NCBI RefSeq assembly: GCF_023277115.1
Contig: NZ_JALQCS010000001.1
Span: 1,296,001-1,360,000 of the forward strand
Length of the DNA: 64,000 nt
Reading direction: 5' to 3'
From: Acidithiobacillus acidisediminis
GTDB taxonomy: Bacteria > Pseudomonadota > Gammaproteobacteria > Acidithiobacillales > Acidithiobacillaceae
The notes beneath the pieces were generated by a model. It had not been told where the DNA came from. It searched no databases and saw only the letters and a list, made by a program, of their open reading frames with translations. Both the position numbers and the translations under genes were made by a program. Shown in pieces: positions 26,952-36,228 of the stretch. Position 1 is the stretch's first letter. Each line of letters opens with the position of its first letter.

Positions 26952-28454
26952 TCAGACCGCCTTGGCGCGCTGACGCAGGAAATGCACCAGGAGCGGTACG
27001 GGGCGACCGGTTGCACCCTTGTTCTCCCCGCTTTGCCAAGCGACGCCGGCGATATCCAGATGCGCCCAGCGGTAGTCCTCCGTAAAACGGGAAAGAAAAC
27101 AGGCGGCCGTAATGGTGCCAGCGGGTCGTCCACCCACATTGCTAAGGTCGGCGAAGGGGCTTTTCAGCTGTTCCTGGTAGTCCTCGAAGAGGGGTAACTC
27201 CCAGGCACGATCCTGACTGCTCCGACCGGCGTGCAGGAGCTCGGCCACCAGGCCCTCGTGATTGCCCAGTACCGCAGCGGTTTGATGACCAAGGGCAATG
27301 ATGCAAGCACCGGTGAGCGTGGCCATGTCGATGACCACGTCGGGATGAAAGCGTTTGGCATAGGTCAGGGCATCAGCCAGAATCAGGCGCCCCTCGGCAT
27401 CGGTGTTGATGATTTCGACGCTGAGGCCGGCCATGCTGCGATGAATGTCGCCAGGTTTGGTCGCCTGCCCGTCGGGGAGATTTTCCGAGGCGGGTACGAT
27501 CACCGTGATATTGAGCGGCAGAGCAAGATCGGCAGCGGCCTGGATGGCGGCCAGGGCCGCGGCGCCACCGCACATGTCGTATTTCATCTCATCCATCTTG
27601 TCTGCTGGCTTGAGAGAGATCCCTCCGGCATCGAAGGTCAGCCCTTTGCCCACCAGCACGATGGGCGCTGCATCTGCAGCGCCGCCGCGGTAGTGCAGGA
27701 CGATCAGGCGCGGCTCCTGGCGGGAGCCTTGCGCCACCCCCAGAAGGAGGTGCATGCCCAGTTCCTCCATCTCCACTGGGCCGAGGACTTCGGATTCGAT
27801 TCCCCGTTGCGCCGCCATATTTACGGCTTGTTCGGCCAGCCAGCTGGGAGTACAGATGTTGCCTGGCTGGTTGGCGAGGTCGCGGGCCCAATCATTCGCT
27901 TGGCTGATTGCCAGTGCCGTAGCTATGGCATCTTGCATTTCTTGCTGGTTTGTCGCGCTGTTTTCCGGAGCTGGCAGGACATGGATCTGCTCCAGGCTGC
28001 GCCGCGGGTGTTTTGCGGGCTTCTTGTGTTGATCGAAGCGGTACTGCGCATCGAGGATGCCGCGCAGCCAGATCTCCATCGCCTCTGACATGCTGCGGTG
28101 GGCGATGGATACGTCGCAAAGGGCGAGACTGACATTGGTAAGCTGGGCCTTGGCGATGGTTTGCCCCAGGGCGCGGGCCGCTTTCTGCAGTTTGCCATCG
28201 GCCAGTTTTTCCCCACTGCCAACGCCGACCAGCAGGAGTCGCTCGGCGCCAATGCCGGGGACACCATAAAGAAGCTGACATTGTCCCGGCTCCGCCGTAA
28301 AATCGCCGGAGGCAAGGAAGCGGCTGAGGAAGCCGCCGCTGCTTTCCTCTATTTTTTGGGCGTTCGCCGTGCGTTGTCCTTGTTCATGACAGGCGATTAC
28401 CAGACAGGCGCATGGATCCATTATGGTGATGTTCTGTTCCAAGCTAATTTTCAT
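26952..28454 (-). CDS. pepA: Leucyl aminopeptidase (cytosol aminopeptidase)
   Basis: An M17 aminopeptidase of 500 residues with two metal ions. The signature NTDAEGRLILADAL and the metal/active-site stretch VGKGLTFDAGGISLKPADKM are both present. The ATG at 28454 has GGAGG 8 bases upstream; the longer in-frame start has none. Besides peptide turnover, E. coli PepA is also a DNA-binding factor, which may or may not hold here. It is divergent from lptF across a 95-base gap. Confidence 0.95.
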   Translation of the reverse strand: MKISLEQNITIMDPCACLVIACHEQGQRTANAQKIEESSGGFLSRFLASGDFTAEPGQCQLLYGVPGIGAERLLLVGVGSGEKLADGKLQKAARALGQTIAKAQLTNVSLALCDVSIAHRSMSEAMEIWLRGILDAQYRFDQHKKPAKHPRRSLEQIHVLPAPENSATNQQEMQDAIATALAISQANDWARDLANQPGNICTPSWLAEQAVNMAAQRGIESEVLGPVEMEELGMHLLLGVAQGSRQEPRLIVLHYRGGAADAAPIVLVGKGLTFDAGGISLKPADKMDEMKYDMCGGAAALAAIQAAADLALPLNITVIVPASENLPDGQATKPGDIHRSMAGLSVEIINTDAEGRLILADALTYAKRFHPDVVIDMATLTGACIIALGHQTAAVLGNHEGLVAELLHAGRSSQDRAWELPLFEDYQEQLKSPFADLSNVGGRPAGTITAACFLSRFTEDYRWAHLDIAGVAWQSGENKGATGRPVPLLVHFLRQRAKAV

Positions 28455-28549
28455 TGTCAGCCTCCGGTCGTTGTCATAGGGCGAAATATGAATTTCCATA
28501 GGGTACACCAGGGCCGCGCCTGCAGGCCAATGCCGCGGCAGGGGATTTG

Positions 28550-29692
28550 ATGCATATTCGCTTACCTCTGTGGTCGCGCGAACAGATCACCAGTCATATC
28601 CGCCATTCTGTCTTGCTCTACTTTGGGATTGCCTGTGCTGTGGTGCTGTCCCTGCTCGCCATTGGTCAGCTGAGTCAGATCTTGCAACAGGTGGCTTCGG
28701 GACAGCTGCCGCTGCGGGTCGTGCTGCAGTTGTTGGGCCTGAGCGTTCCTACCCTGTTGGTGACTGTGCTGCCATTGGCACTCTTTTTTGCCGTGTACTT
28801 GGTCTTTGCCAATCTCTATCGACACAACGAGATGATGGCCATTCACGGTGCGGGTATTGGCTTGCAGAAGCTGCTGCTCGGCCTTTTGCCCAGCGTTCTG
28901 GTGCTCGTTCTCCTGGAGGCTGGTCTGGCGCTCTGGTGGGCTCCTGCCTCGCAACAACATTTACAGGACGAAAGTGCGCGTTTGGCGGCGGCGGCTGCAC
29001 AAGCCCTGATTCAACCGGGTAGCTTTGCTCATCTTCCAGATGGACGGGTAATTTACGTGGGTCAGGAGGCTGGGAACAAAGATCGGTATCAGGAAATCTT
29101 TATCGATCTATCGCATGTGGGGGCGCCGGACTACGCAACGGCCGCCTATGGCAAGGTGCAGATCGACAAGAAGGCGGGGGTCTCGTTGCTGCTGATTGAT
29201 GGTCAGCGCTATCTCGGCCAACCCGGTCAGCCGGGATACAAGATTTGGAGCTTCGCGCGCTACCGGGTCGACTTGGCCGCACCGCAACAAAGTGCGGCCG
29301 GTGGGCAGTCCTGGAGCGCAATGCCGCTGGTGCAGTTGTTTGCCGAGCTGGCGCGCCCAAATACGCATATGCACGCCATGGCCGAGCTGGAATGGCGATT
29401 TTTCTGGCCATTATTCCTTCCGGTCATCGTGCTTCTCGCGATTCCGCTGGCCTATGCTGAGCCGCGGCATCCTGGACGCGCGGGAGGGATTCTCGTGGGG
29501 ATACTGTTGCTCCTGGGCGCAAACAATCTTCTGGTGGCGCTCAAGGAAAATCTGATTCAGGGCAAGATTGCACCAGTGCCCGGACTCTTCTGGACCTGGA
29601 TTCTACTTGCAGTGTTGGCGGGCTATCTGTTCTACCGCCGGCAGGCCGACCTGCCGCTACTGCCAGCCTGGTTGCGTGGGGTTTTGCCATGA
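28550..29692 (+). CDS. lptF: LPS export system permease LptF
   Basis: A 380-residue YjgP/YjgQ-family permease with six helices, three at each end of a large periplasmic beta-jellyroll domain. Family sequences include FFAVYLVFANLYRHNEMMAIHGAGIG (shown in part: VFANLYRHNEMMAIHGAGIG), the coupling helix region. With LptG and the LptB ATPase it extracts lipopolysaccharide from the inner membrane. A GGGG sequence precedes the ATG. The stop overlaps the lptG start (ATGA). Confidence 0.9.
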   Translation: MHIRLPLWSREQITSHIRHSVLLYFGIACAVVLSLLAIGQLSQILQQVASGQLPLRVVLQLLGLSVPTLLVTVLPLALFFAVYLVFANLYRHNEMMAIHGAGIGLQKLLLGLLPSVLVLVLLEAGLALWWAPASQQHLQDESARLAAAAAQALIQPGSFAHLPDGRVIYVGQEAGNKDRYQEIFIDLSHVGAPDYATAAYGKVQIDKKAGVSLLLIDGQRYLGQPGQPGYKIWSFARYRVDLAAPQQSAAGGQSWSAMPLVQLFAELARPNTHMHAMAELEWRFFWPLFLPVIVLLAIPLAYAEPRHPGRAGGILVGILLLLGANNLLVALKENLIQGKIAPVPGLFWTWILLAVLAGYLFYRRQADLPLLPAWLRGVLP

Positions 29693-30759
29693 GACGTGCC
29701 GACTCCCTGCTCTTTCGTGGCATGCTCTTCTATAGCAATTTGGTGCTCTTTGTCCTGCTCGCCATGGTTTTTGTCGCACAAATCATTGCCAAGGCATCCG
29801 GACCAGGGCATGGGCACTGGACAACGGGCTTGTTGTTTCGCTATGTGGCGTTACAGATGCCGGAGACTGCCTACACCGTTATCCCTCTGGCGTTGTTGAT
29901 TGGTGCGCTGATCTGGATCAGTCTGTTGAATACCCATTCCGAGATCACCGCGTTGCGCATGGCCGGTTGGTCTCTCGGTCGCTTGCAACGTCCCTTGTTC
30001 GGTGTTGGCCTGCTGGCTGCGGTGTTCATGTTCGTCCTGGGTGAATGGATCGTGCCGTATAGCTCCCTCGCTTCGGAAATGCTATGGGCCAATGCGGGAA
30101 CGCATAGCTTCCAGGAGTTTGGCAGCGGGGGGTTATGGCTACGTCAAGGACAAATGCTGTTGCACATTCAGTCCGTAAGCGGCAATGGCAAGCAGTTACG
30201 ACAGATTCACGTCTACTATCCGCGGCCAGGCATGAGCGGTATGGAGGAGGAAATCGAAGCGCAGACGGCAGAATACCGGCAGGGGCACTGGGTATTGCAG
30301 GATCTCCGCGAATATCACATCGGCAATCAGTCGATACGCTCGTTTGCGGAGACCGAACGCCCCTGGCACGTGCAGTTGGACCCAGAGACGCTACGCAGTT
30401 TTACCCATCACACCCGTACCATGACTTTGCAGACCCTATGGCGGAACGATCGCGATTTGCAAGGTGGGGTTCTGGCCATGAATCGCTTCGCCTTGGCCTT
30501 CTGGCAGCGCATTACCTATCCTTGGGTGGGATTGATCATGATCGCTTTGGTGGTACCGATGGTCATCCGTAATCCGCGTACTGGTGGCGCATATTATTGG
30601 ATTGCCGCAGGCTTGGCGCTGGGTATCTCGTTTCACTTCCTCACCCAGATGTCTGGTTTTATCAGCGTTGCCGGTGGCATACCCCCTTCGCTTGCCACCC
30701 TGGTGCCGATAGCGCTTTTCGCCGCTTTGGCGTGGTGGCTGCAAGTCCGCCACCAGTGA
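29689..30759 (+). CDS. lptG: LPS export system permease LptG
   Basis: A 356-residue partner of LptF with the same six-helix plan. LLNTHSEITALRMAGWSLGRL is the coupling region (20 residues NTHSEITALRMAGWSLGRL) and the final helices carry ALVVPMVIRNPRTGG. The start codon overlaps the lptF stop by four bases, so the pair is made in equal amounts. The gene is 356 residues, close to E. coli LptG (360). Confidence 0.9.
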   Translation: MRRADSLLFRGMLFYSNLVLFVLLAMVFVAQIIAKASGPGHGHWTTGLLFRYVALQMPETAYTVIPLALLIGALIWISLLNTHSEITALRMAGWSLGRLQRPLFGVGLLAAVFMFVLGEWIVPYSSLASEMLWANAGTHSFQEFGSGGLWLRQGQMLLHIQSVSGNGKQLRQIHVYYPRPGMSGMEEEIEAQTAEYRQGHWVLQDLREYHIGNQSIRSFAETERPWHVQLDPETLRSFTHHTRTMTLQTLWRNDRDLQGGVLAMNRFALAFWQRITYPWVGLIMIALVVPMVIRNPRTGGAYYWIAAGLALGISFHFLTQMSGFISVAGGIPPSLATLVPIALFAALAWWLQVRHQ

Positions 30760-30765
30760 CCGTCG

Positions 30766-30782
30766 CCACCTCGTAGAGGTGG
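30766..30782 (+). terminator. Short hairpin after lptG
   Basis: CCACCTC and GAGGTGG form a perfect 7-bp stem around a 3-base loop seven bases past the lptG stop. There is no T run, so it is only a possible transcript end. The gap to the next gene (30760-30854) holds nothing else I can support. Confidence 0.35.
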
Positions 30783-30854
30783 GGCTGCACTTGCCTCGGA
30801 TAGGATTGTTGCAGCACACTACAAATTGACACCTCGTACTCTTGGGGAACGCCT

Positions 30855-32810
30855 GTGAACGATTCGGGACTGGTTGTGGCGCTGCAGAATTTTGCCAATT
30901 GGCGCAATGATTTGGCAGCTCTTGTCGAGCAAATTTCCGGGTTTTCCCATCGCCTTGATCTCTTGCCTAGTGGCACTATGCTGCGCCTAGAAATACTGGC
31001 GCGAGAAATCCGTGAAGAAAGAGTCACTATCTCTTTTTATGGTGAATTTGCGCGTGGTAAATCGGAACTGATCAATGCGCTCTTTTTTTACAATCAGGCA
31101 TATCGCTTTCTTCCGTCGGGAGTGGGACAAACCACCATGTGCCCGGTGGAAATTTGCGCGGCAGAGGAAGATCGGATTGATCTTTTGCCCATGCAACCTA
31201 GCAGCCTGCATAAAAATATTGGGGATTTGAAGAAAAGCGCAGAGCACTGGCAGCGTATACCTATGGTTTTGACGGATGCGGAAAAAACGCAAAGTGTATT
31301 GCGACAGATTCAGGAGACGCAATGTGTTCCGCTTACCGAGGCCAGACGTTTCGGACTTTGTCCGCCGTTGGATAGTGCCCGTCCGCATCTTACCCATTGC
31401 CCTTCCTGTGGGGAAGGACGGGTAAAAATCTCGCGTTGGCGTTACGCGTTATTACGCTTGTCCCACCCATTATTGGCTGCTGGCCTGGTCGTTATTGATA
31501 CCCCCGGGCTGAATTCCCTGGGTAGTGAGGCGGATTTGGGTCTGGATGCGACGAGATCTGCTGATGCCTCTATCTTCGTATTGGCAGCAGACGCGGGAGT
31601 GACGCAAAGCGATTTGCAGATCTGGGAACAATCCCTGGCAATTCTCAGCCGCCAGCGTCAATTGGTGGTGTTGAACAAATGCGATTTACTGTGTGACGAG
31701 ATGGATTCGCCAGAATCTCGCGCTGAGAAGATTGCGGAGCAAAGGAAAAATACCGCCGACCGCCTGCAGGTTTCTTTGGATCAAGTGATTGCCATATCTG
31801 CGCGAGAGGCACTGATTGGTCGCCTGCGCCAAAAAGAGGACCGTGTTCTCGAAAGTGGAGTCGAAGACCTCGAAAGTGGCATTGCAAATGTTCTGATTCC
31901 GGAGAAGCGCAAGGATATCGCAAACAATACTCAAGCAATCTTGCAGCGGGCAATTACGGATCAACGGTTTGTTCTGGAAGAACAGTCGCAATCGGTTGCC
32001 GTAGAGATGGAAAGCATGCGCAGGCTGGAGGCCCAAGCGGGAGATCAGGTGCTGTCCCTGCTGGATAGACAAAGAAAAATCATTGACAATCTTGCCTTGG
32101 ATAGAGATCAATTTTTTCGACTCCAGGAAGATATGAAACAGGAAGCCAATCGCGATCTTCTCGCCCCCCTTTCTCTGGAAGACCTGAATGATCTCATAGA
32201 GCGCGCGAAGAGTGATATTCTCGCCGTCTGGACGACTTTTGGTATTTATGAGCGGTTCAGTAATTTCTTTGTCAATACGATTGCCGGTTTTGACGAGGCA
32301 CTTGCTCGCGCCAACCGTTTATCGGATAAAATGACGAGTGCCTATAGGGCCTTGGAGCAACAGTATGCACTTCCCAAGTTGGATACCTTGCCCTATGTTC
32401 TGCTGCCTAGAAGGGCAGAATTACTCGCTTTGTCCGATTACTATGAGCGCTTTGGAAAACGCCTAGAGATCGCCGCCTATCCGCAGGGCATGGTAGTGCG
32501 CAAGGCATTTCTGAACCTAGCCAGGCAAGTGCAAAACTTTGTTCTTGAGACGCGTCGCGATCTTCTCAGCTGGGTGGAAGAAAGTTTTGAGCTGATGAAT
32601 GCGCACCTGCAGCGTTGCAGTGCCCAGGCGCAAGAAAAATTGCTTGCTTTGACCGCCATCGCTGAGTCCTCGGCCAGCATTCAGCAAAGAATTGACGCGC
32701 TGCGAATGAAGGAGGCGCGTATTCAGTACGAAATGGATGAGTTGGCCGCGCTACAGGCGGAACTGGATCGGTACTTTCAGACTCCGCTGGAGACGCCAAG
32801 CGCTGCGTGA
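30855..32810 (+). CDS. Dynamin-like large GTPase
   Basis: A 651-residue GTPase of the bacterial dynamin type. G1 is GEFARGKS (63-70), G2 the threonine of GQTTMCP, G3 DTPG (215-218) and G4 NKCD (274-277). Between G2 and G3 there is an extra segment with CPSCGEG, possibly half of a metal site. The rest is long helices, in line with a dynamin stalk, with charged coiled-coil stretches (VEMESMRRLEAQ; RIQYEMDELAALQAEL at the end). No clear membrane helix is visible. GTG start with GGGGA upstream. Bacterial dynamins remodel or protect membranes; the specific role here is unknown. It follows lptFG and faces the hypothetical at 32836. Confidence 0.78.
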   Translation: MNDSGLVVALQNFANWRNDLAALVEQISGFSHRLDLLPSGTMLRLEILAREIREERVTISFYGEFARGKSELINALFFYNQAYRFLPSGVGQTTMCPVEICAAEEDRIDLLPMQPSSLHKNIGDLKKSAEHWQRIPMVLTDAEKTQSVLRQIQETQCVPLTEARRFGLCPPLDSARPHLTHCPSCGEGRVKISRWRYALLRLSHPLLAAGLVVIDTPGLNSLGSEADLGLDATRSADASIFVLAADAGVTQSDLQIWEQSLAILSRQRQLVVLNKCDLLCDEMDSPESRAEKIAEQRKNTADRLQVSLDQVIAISAREALIGRLRQKEDRVLESGVEDLESGIANVLIPEKRKDIANNTQAILQRAITDQRFVLEEQSQSVAVEMESMRRLEAQAGDQVLSLLDRQRKIIDNLALDRDQFFRLQEDMKQEANRDLLAPLSLEDLNDLIERAKSDILAVWTTFGIYERFSNFFVNTIAGFDEALARANRLSDKMTSAYRALEQQYALPKLDTLPYVLLPRRAELLALSDYYERFGKRLEIAAYPQGMVVRKAFLNLARQVQNFVLETRRDLLSWVEESFELMNAHLQRCSAQAQEKLLALTAIAESSASIQQRIDALRMKEARIQYEMDELAALQAELDRYFQTPLETPSAA

Positions 32811-32835
32811 TAGCCGCAGCTCTGTGGCATGTCAG

Positions 32836-33171
32836 TCAGGAAGTTTTGCTGCGCAGCGTCTCTTCGTCAAAAGCCTGATCCAGGGTTTGTGATAGCTGTA
32901 ACACCTGCCGGAATAATTTGGCATCTGCATCATCTGCCTGACTGCGTAAGCGCAGCGGCGCTAGTCCAGAAAAGCTGTTGGCGCGGTTGACCTCGGCATT
33001 GACTGCGCTGCAGTCGTTGCTGCGGTAAATGCTCAACAGCACTTCACGCGCGATAGGATCGTCCAATGCGCCTGACTCCGCAGCGTGGAGGGCTGCAGCG
33101 ACGTCTTTGCCCTGCAGCAAGGAAAAGTTCACATGGTTTTCGAGAAATTCGATCAGCTCCGCATAGGTCAT
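32836..33171 (-). CDS. Small conserved-looking protein of unknown function
   Basis: Not recognised. A 111-residue soluble, acidic, mostly helical protein (LIEFLENHVNFSLLQGKDVA at the start) with one cysteine and no export signal. AGGAG precedes its ATG at good spacing. It is the last gene of the apaH-recQ-cyaY run, 13 bases after the GST-like gene. Confidence 0.6.
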   Translation of the reverse strand: MTYAELIEFLENHVNFSLLQGKDVAAALHAAESGALDDPIAREVLLSIYRSNDCSAVNAEVNRANSFSGLAPLRLRSQADDADAKLFRQVLQLSQTLDQAFDEETLRSKTS

Positions 33172-33184
33172 GGATAGACTCCTG

Positions 33185-33859
33185 TTAGGTAGGGCGCATG
33201 CCGCTGTTCAGAGATACCTGACAATGTTCGGCAACGCGTTGAAAATAATATTGTAAGTCGAGCGGCAGGGTAACGCCATCCAGCAGTCGCAGCAGATGGA
33301 AGTCCGCACACAGAACTAGGTCGATAATGGAGGGCCGACCCAGATAGAAACGTTGTTTGGCCAATAGCTTGGCCAGCGTACTGAGACGGGCGCGTTGGGC
33401 CAGCTGCTGATACGCGCCGTAGCGATCATTTGCCAGGGCTTCCAAACTCTGACCCAGGCGACGCTCGTTTTCCTGGCGGAAATATTGTAGATCCTCTGGG
33501 TCATCGGCAATCTCGGCAAAGGCGGGTTGCACGGGCACGATCAGGCGTTGCAGCAAAGCGTCGAGATCCTGGCGCCACTGGCAGAAGGCCTGCCACTCTC
33601 TTGGGTCAACGAAGCCTGCACCAAGAGACTCACCGCCAAGCTCCGCTTCCAGCCCGGGCAACTCGTCAAGCGCGCCGCTCCAGCAGCGCTCGCTCGTCTG
33701 CAATACCGGTAGGCCAGCATGACCCAGATCGAATGCGGTCTCTAGATCCTGTAAGGGTCTTGTCTCTTGCCGGTAGGCAATCCGCTTGGCGCCCAGGAGT
33801 AGACGGAGACGTAGGGCTTGGGGGTCCGACCAATGAAAATAGAGCACTGGCTCAGACAA
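33185..33859 (-). CDS. Glutathione S-transferase-like protein
   Basis: The 224-residue product has the two-part GST layout: an N-terminal thioredoxin-like domain (VLYFHWSDPQALRLRLLLGAK, in part WSDPQALRLRLLLGAKRI, then GLPVLQTSERCWSGALD) and a helical C-terminal domain with LAKQRFYLGRPSIIDLVLCADF, the GST N-capping region. The usual Cys or Ser-Pro at the first helix is replaced by WSDPQ, so catalysis is uncertain. A TTG at 33859 overlapping the EVE stop is taken as start; a GTG four codons later is the alternative. Confidence 0.68.
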   Translation of the reverse strand: MSEPVLYFHWSDPQALRLRLLLGAKRIAYRQETRPLQDLETAFDLGHAGLPVLQTSERCWSGALDELPGLEAELGGESLGAGFVDPREWQAFCQWRQDLDALLQRLIVPVQPAFAEIADDPEDLQYFRQENERRLGQSLEALANDRYGAYQQLAQRARLSTLAKLLAKQRFYLGRPSIIDLVLCADFHLLRLLDGVTLPLDLQYYFQRVAEHCQVSLNSGMRPT

Positions 33860-34310
33860 TGTTGGCCCGCCCCAATACGCTATCCCATTGCGCCGCTGTG
33901 ATTGGCAGGATCGACAGGCGATTACCTTTGCGCAGCAACGGGCTATCGGCAAATTCCGGGATCTGACGCAATTCTTCCAAGGTGATGGCGGCTGCAAAGC
34001 GGGCGCGAAAACCCACATCCACGAGATCCCAGCGCGGCGCTTCGGGTCGCGATTGCGGGTCGTAATATTTACTGCTGGGGTCGAATTGCGTTGGATCTGG
34101 ATGGGCGCGACTACGGACCTCTGCTAGCCCCACGATTCCTGGAGCGGCCACCCGGGAATGGTAAATAAAAACGCCATCGTCAGGACGCATTGCGCGCAGG
34201 AAGTTACGCGCCTGATAATTGCGAATGCCATCCCAGGGTTCCTGACCCCGCGCAGCGAGATCGTCGAGGGAAAAGGCTTCCGGTTCCGTTTTCATTAGCC
34301 AGTATGCCAT
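33852..34310 (-). CDS. EVE-domain protein
   Basis: The 152-residue product is a single EVE domain, a PUA-like fold that binds modified bases in nucleic acids: YWLMKTEPEAFSLDDL at the start, WDGIRNYQARNFLRAM, GDGVFIYHS-like DDGVFIYHSRVAAPGIVG and SPLLRKGNRLSILPI. It starts 3 bases after cyaY and overlaps the next gene. Housekeeping EVE proteins of this kind are widespread in Proteobacteria; the ligand is not known. Confidence 0.87.
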   Translation of the reverse strand: MAYWLMKTEPEAFSLDDLAARGQEPWDGIRNYQARNFLRAMRPDDGVFIYHSRVAAPGIVGLAEVRSRAHPDPTQFDPSSKYYDPQSRPEAPRWDLVDVGFRARFAAAITLEELRQIPEFADSPLLRKGNRLSILPITAAQWDSVLGRANIV

Positions 34311-34313
34311 CGC

Positions 34314-34631
34314 TTAGGCCCCCAAATCGATGCTTTGTCCCAAACGCGCTTGCAAAATGCTTCCCAAATACACGGGCAAAGTCCGACCGGAACGGCTATC
34401 TACCCAGGCACCTCCGGGGTCACGATCGAAACGCGCCGGTCCGTCGCTGCAGGCAAGCCAGATCTGGCCCACCGCCTCTTGGCGATTGAGGATGATTTCG
34501 CTGTCATCCGGTAAGTGCAGAGAGAGCACACTGTCGATGAGATCGGCCTCCACCTCCGGGGCTTGCGCCTCGATCTGCGAGAGAAGTCCTTGCAAACATT
34601 CCTCAACTGCTGCGGCAAAGCTTTGTGACAT
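34314..34631 (-). CDS. cyaY: Frataxin-like iron-sulfur assembly protein CyaY
   Basis: A 105-residue frataxin homologue, the normal size of CyaY. The acidic first helix (QIEAQAPEVEADLIDS) that binds iron and the beta-sheet motif IILNRQEAVGQIWLA are both seen; WVDSRSGRTL corresponds to the family WICDRSGE. CyaY modulates IscS during Fe-S cluster synthesis. The ATG at 34631 has a perfect AAGGAGG site; a long in-frame extension upstream overlaps recQ and is not coding. It lies 10 bases after recQ. Confidence 0.88.
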   Translation of the reverse strand: MSQSFAAAVEECLQGLLSQIEAQAPEVEADLIDSVLSLHLPDDSEIILNRQEAVGQIWLACSDGPARFDRDPGGAWVDSRSGRTLPVYLGSILQARLGQSIDLGA

Positions 34632-34641
34632 CGCACCCTCC

Positions 34642-36228
34642 TTAGCTCCATGATCGCTTTCTCGGCTTTGCGGAGCAAGAGCTGACTGCCTCGACCGCAC
34701 GCAACCAGATCCGTTGTTCCTTGCGTAAGATGGGGCGGCTGCTGCCATGCAGCACGAGTCCCCCTTGCGGATGGGGCTGCAAATAGCCGCGCGCGAGCAG
34801 GTGGCGAAATACTTGTTGCCAGTCGCGCGGTGGCAGCTTGTGCCCAATGCCAAAGACCGGAAGACGATGGTGTTGCGCCTGGCGCACGCGCGAGGTATCA
34901 CGGCCAAGCAGGATATCGATCAGATGCTGTACACCACAGCGTTGACCGCTGCGATAGGCGGCGGAGAGGGCCATCTGTGCCGCTTCGCTCGCGTCCCAAA
35001 GAGGCGGCGGTCGGAGACAATTGTCGCAGTTGCCACAGGGGTGTGCGAGGGTTTCGCCGAAGTAGCCCAGGAGCCGCTGGCGGCGACAGCCGACTTCTTC
35101 CGTTAGGTCGAGCATGGCCTGGAGCCGTTCCTCTTCGGACTGCTGTTGCTCAGGAGCGGCACCCGATTGCTGGATCATTTGCCGGAGCAGGAGCAGATCC
35201 TGCAGGCCATAGTGCAGCCAGGCCTCCGCTGCTTGCCCGTCGCGCCCGGCCCGCCCAGTTTCCTGATAATAGGCCTCGATGCTCTTAGGTAAATTGAGGT
35301 GCGCGACGAAGCGCACATCGGCTTTATCGATCCCCATGCCGAAGGCAATGGTGGCCACCATGATCTGGGCGCGGTTGCTCAAGAAATCCCGTTGATGCGC
35401 ACTCCGTAGCTCTGCGCTCAGGCCCGCATGATAGGGCAGCGCCCGATAGCCTAAGCCCTGTAGCCAGCTGGCCGTATCCTCGACTTTGCGGCGGGACAAG
35501 CAATACACGATGCCTGAACCGCGTTGCTGACGGAGAAACTCGGCGAGCGCCTCGCGTCCGCTGCTACCTTGTTGCATGCGATAGCGGATGTTGGGTCGAT
35601 CAAAGGACTGAACAAAGATTTGTGCCTCTGCAAGAGCCAAAGACTCGCGGATTTCTTGGCGGCTGGCGAGATCGGCGGTTGCCGTCAGGGCAACGCGCGG
35701 TACCCTGGGAAACAGGGTGCGCAGGCGTCCCATTTGCCGATATTCTGGGCGAAAATGAGGCCCCCATTGCGCCACGCAATGGGCCTCATCGATCGCCAGC
35801 AAACTGATGGGAACGGTGCGCAGAAGGCGTAGGGTACGTTCCTGCAGAATGCGCTCCGGCGCGCAGTAGAGAATGCGTAGTTCCCCGGCGCCCAAGGCCC
35901 GCTCTATTTCCTCCTGCTGCGCGGGAGATGCCGCGGAATGTAAGGCTGCCGCCGGAATTTTTCGTCGGCGCAGCGCCTGCACCTGATCGTCCATGAGGGC
36001 GATGAGCGGCGAGATGATGACGGCGGTGCCCGGCAGAGTCAGGGCCGGAATCTGATAGCAGAGGGACTTGCCACCCCCGGTAGGCATCAGTACCAAGGCG
36101 TCCTTGCCGGCCAGCAGGTGGGCGATGATGATGTCTTGCGGCGGGCGAAAATCGGAGTAGCCGAAGACCTTGTGCAAAATTTCTCGCGCCTGCGCGAGGG
36201 TGGGTCTAGGGGAGGAAACGGGTATCAC
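34642..36228 (-). CDS. recQ: ATP-dependent DNA helicase RecQ
   Basis: A superfamily 2 helicase of 528 residues. Motif I is [11 protein letters not shown], motif [13 protein letters not shown], and ALTATAD, FDRPNI and [10 protein letters not shown] follow. The zinc-binding region CGNCDNC and part of the winged-helix (RQC) domain are present, but the protein ends there and lacks the C-terminal HRDC domain of E. coli RecQ (about 610 residues). GTG start, overlapping the end of the membrane protein gene by 23 bases. Confidence 0.92.
   Translation of the reverse strand: MIPVSSPRPTLAQAREILHKVFGYSDFRPPQDIIIAHLLAGKDALVLMPTGGGKSLCYQIPALTLPGTAVIISPLIALMDDQVQALRRRKIPAAALHSAASPAQQEEIERALGAGELRILYCAPERILQERTLRLLRTVPISLLAIDEAHCVAQWGPHFRPEYRQMGRLRTLFPRVPRVALTATADLASRQEIRESLALAEAQIFVQSFDRPNIRYRMQQGSSGREALAEFLRQQRGSGIVYCLSRRKVEDTASWLQGLGYRALPYHAGLSAELRSAHQRDFLSNRAQIMVATIAFGMGIDKADVRFVAHLNLPKSIEAYYQETGRAGRDGQAAEAWLHYGLQDLLLLRQMIQQSGAAPEQQQSEEERLQAMLDLTEEVGCRRQRLLGYFGETLAHPCGNCDNCLRPPPLWDASEAAQMALSAAYRSGQRCGVQHLIDILLGRDTSRVRQAQHHRLPVFGIGHKLPPRDWQQVFRHLLARGYLQPHPQGGLVLHGSSRPILRKEQRIWLRAVEAVSSCSAKPRKRSWS

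Noticed and set aside
30826-30831. TTGACA as -35 box for the dynamin-like GTPase gene
   Set aside because: No acceptable -10 at 16-18 bases; spacing would place it on the start codon.
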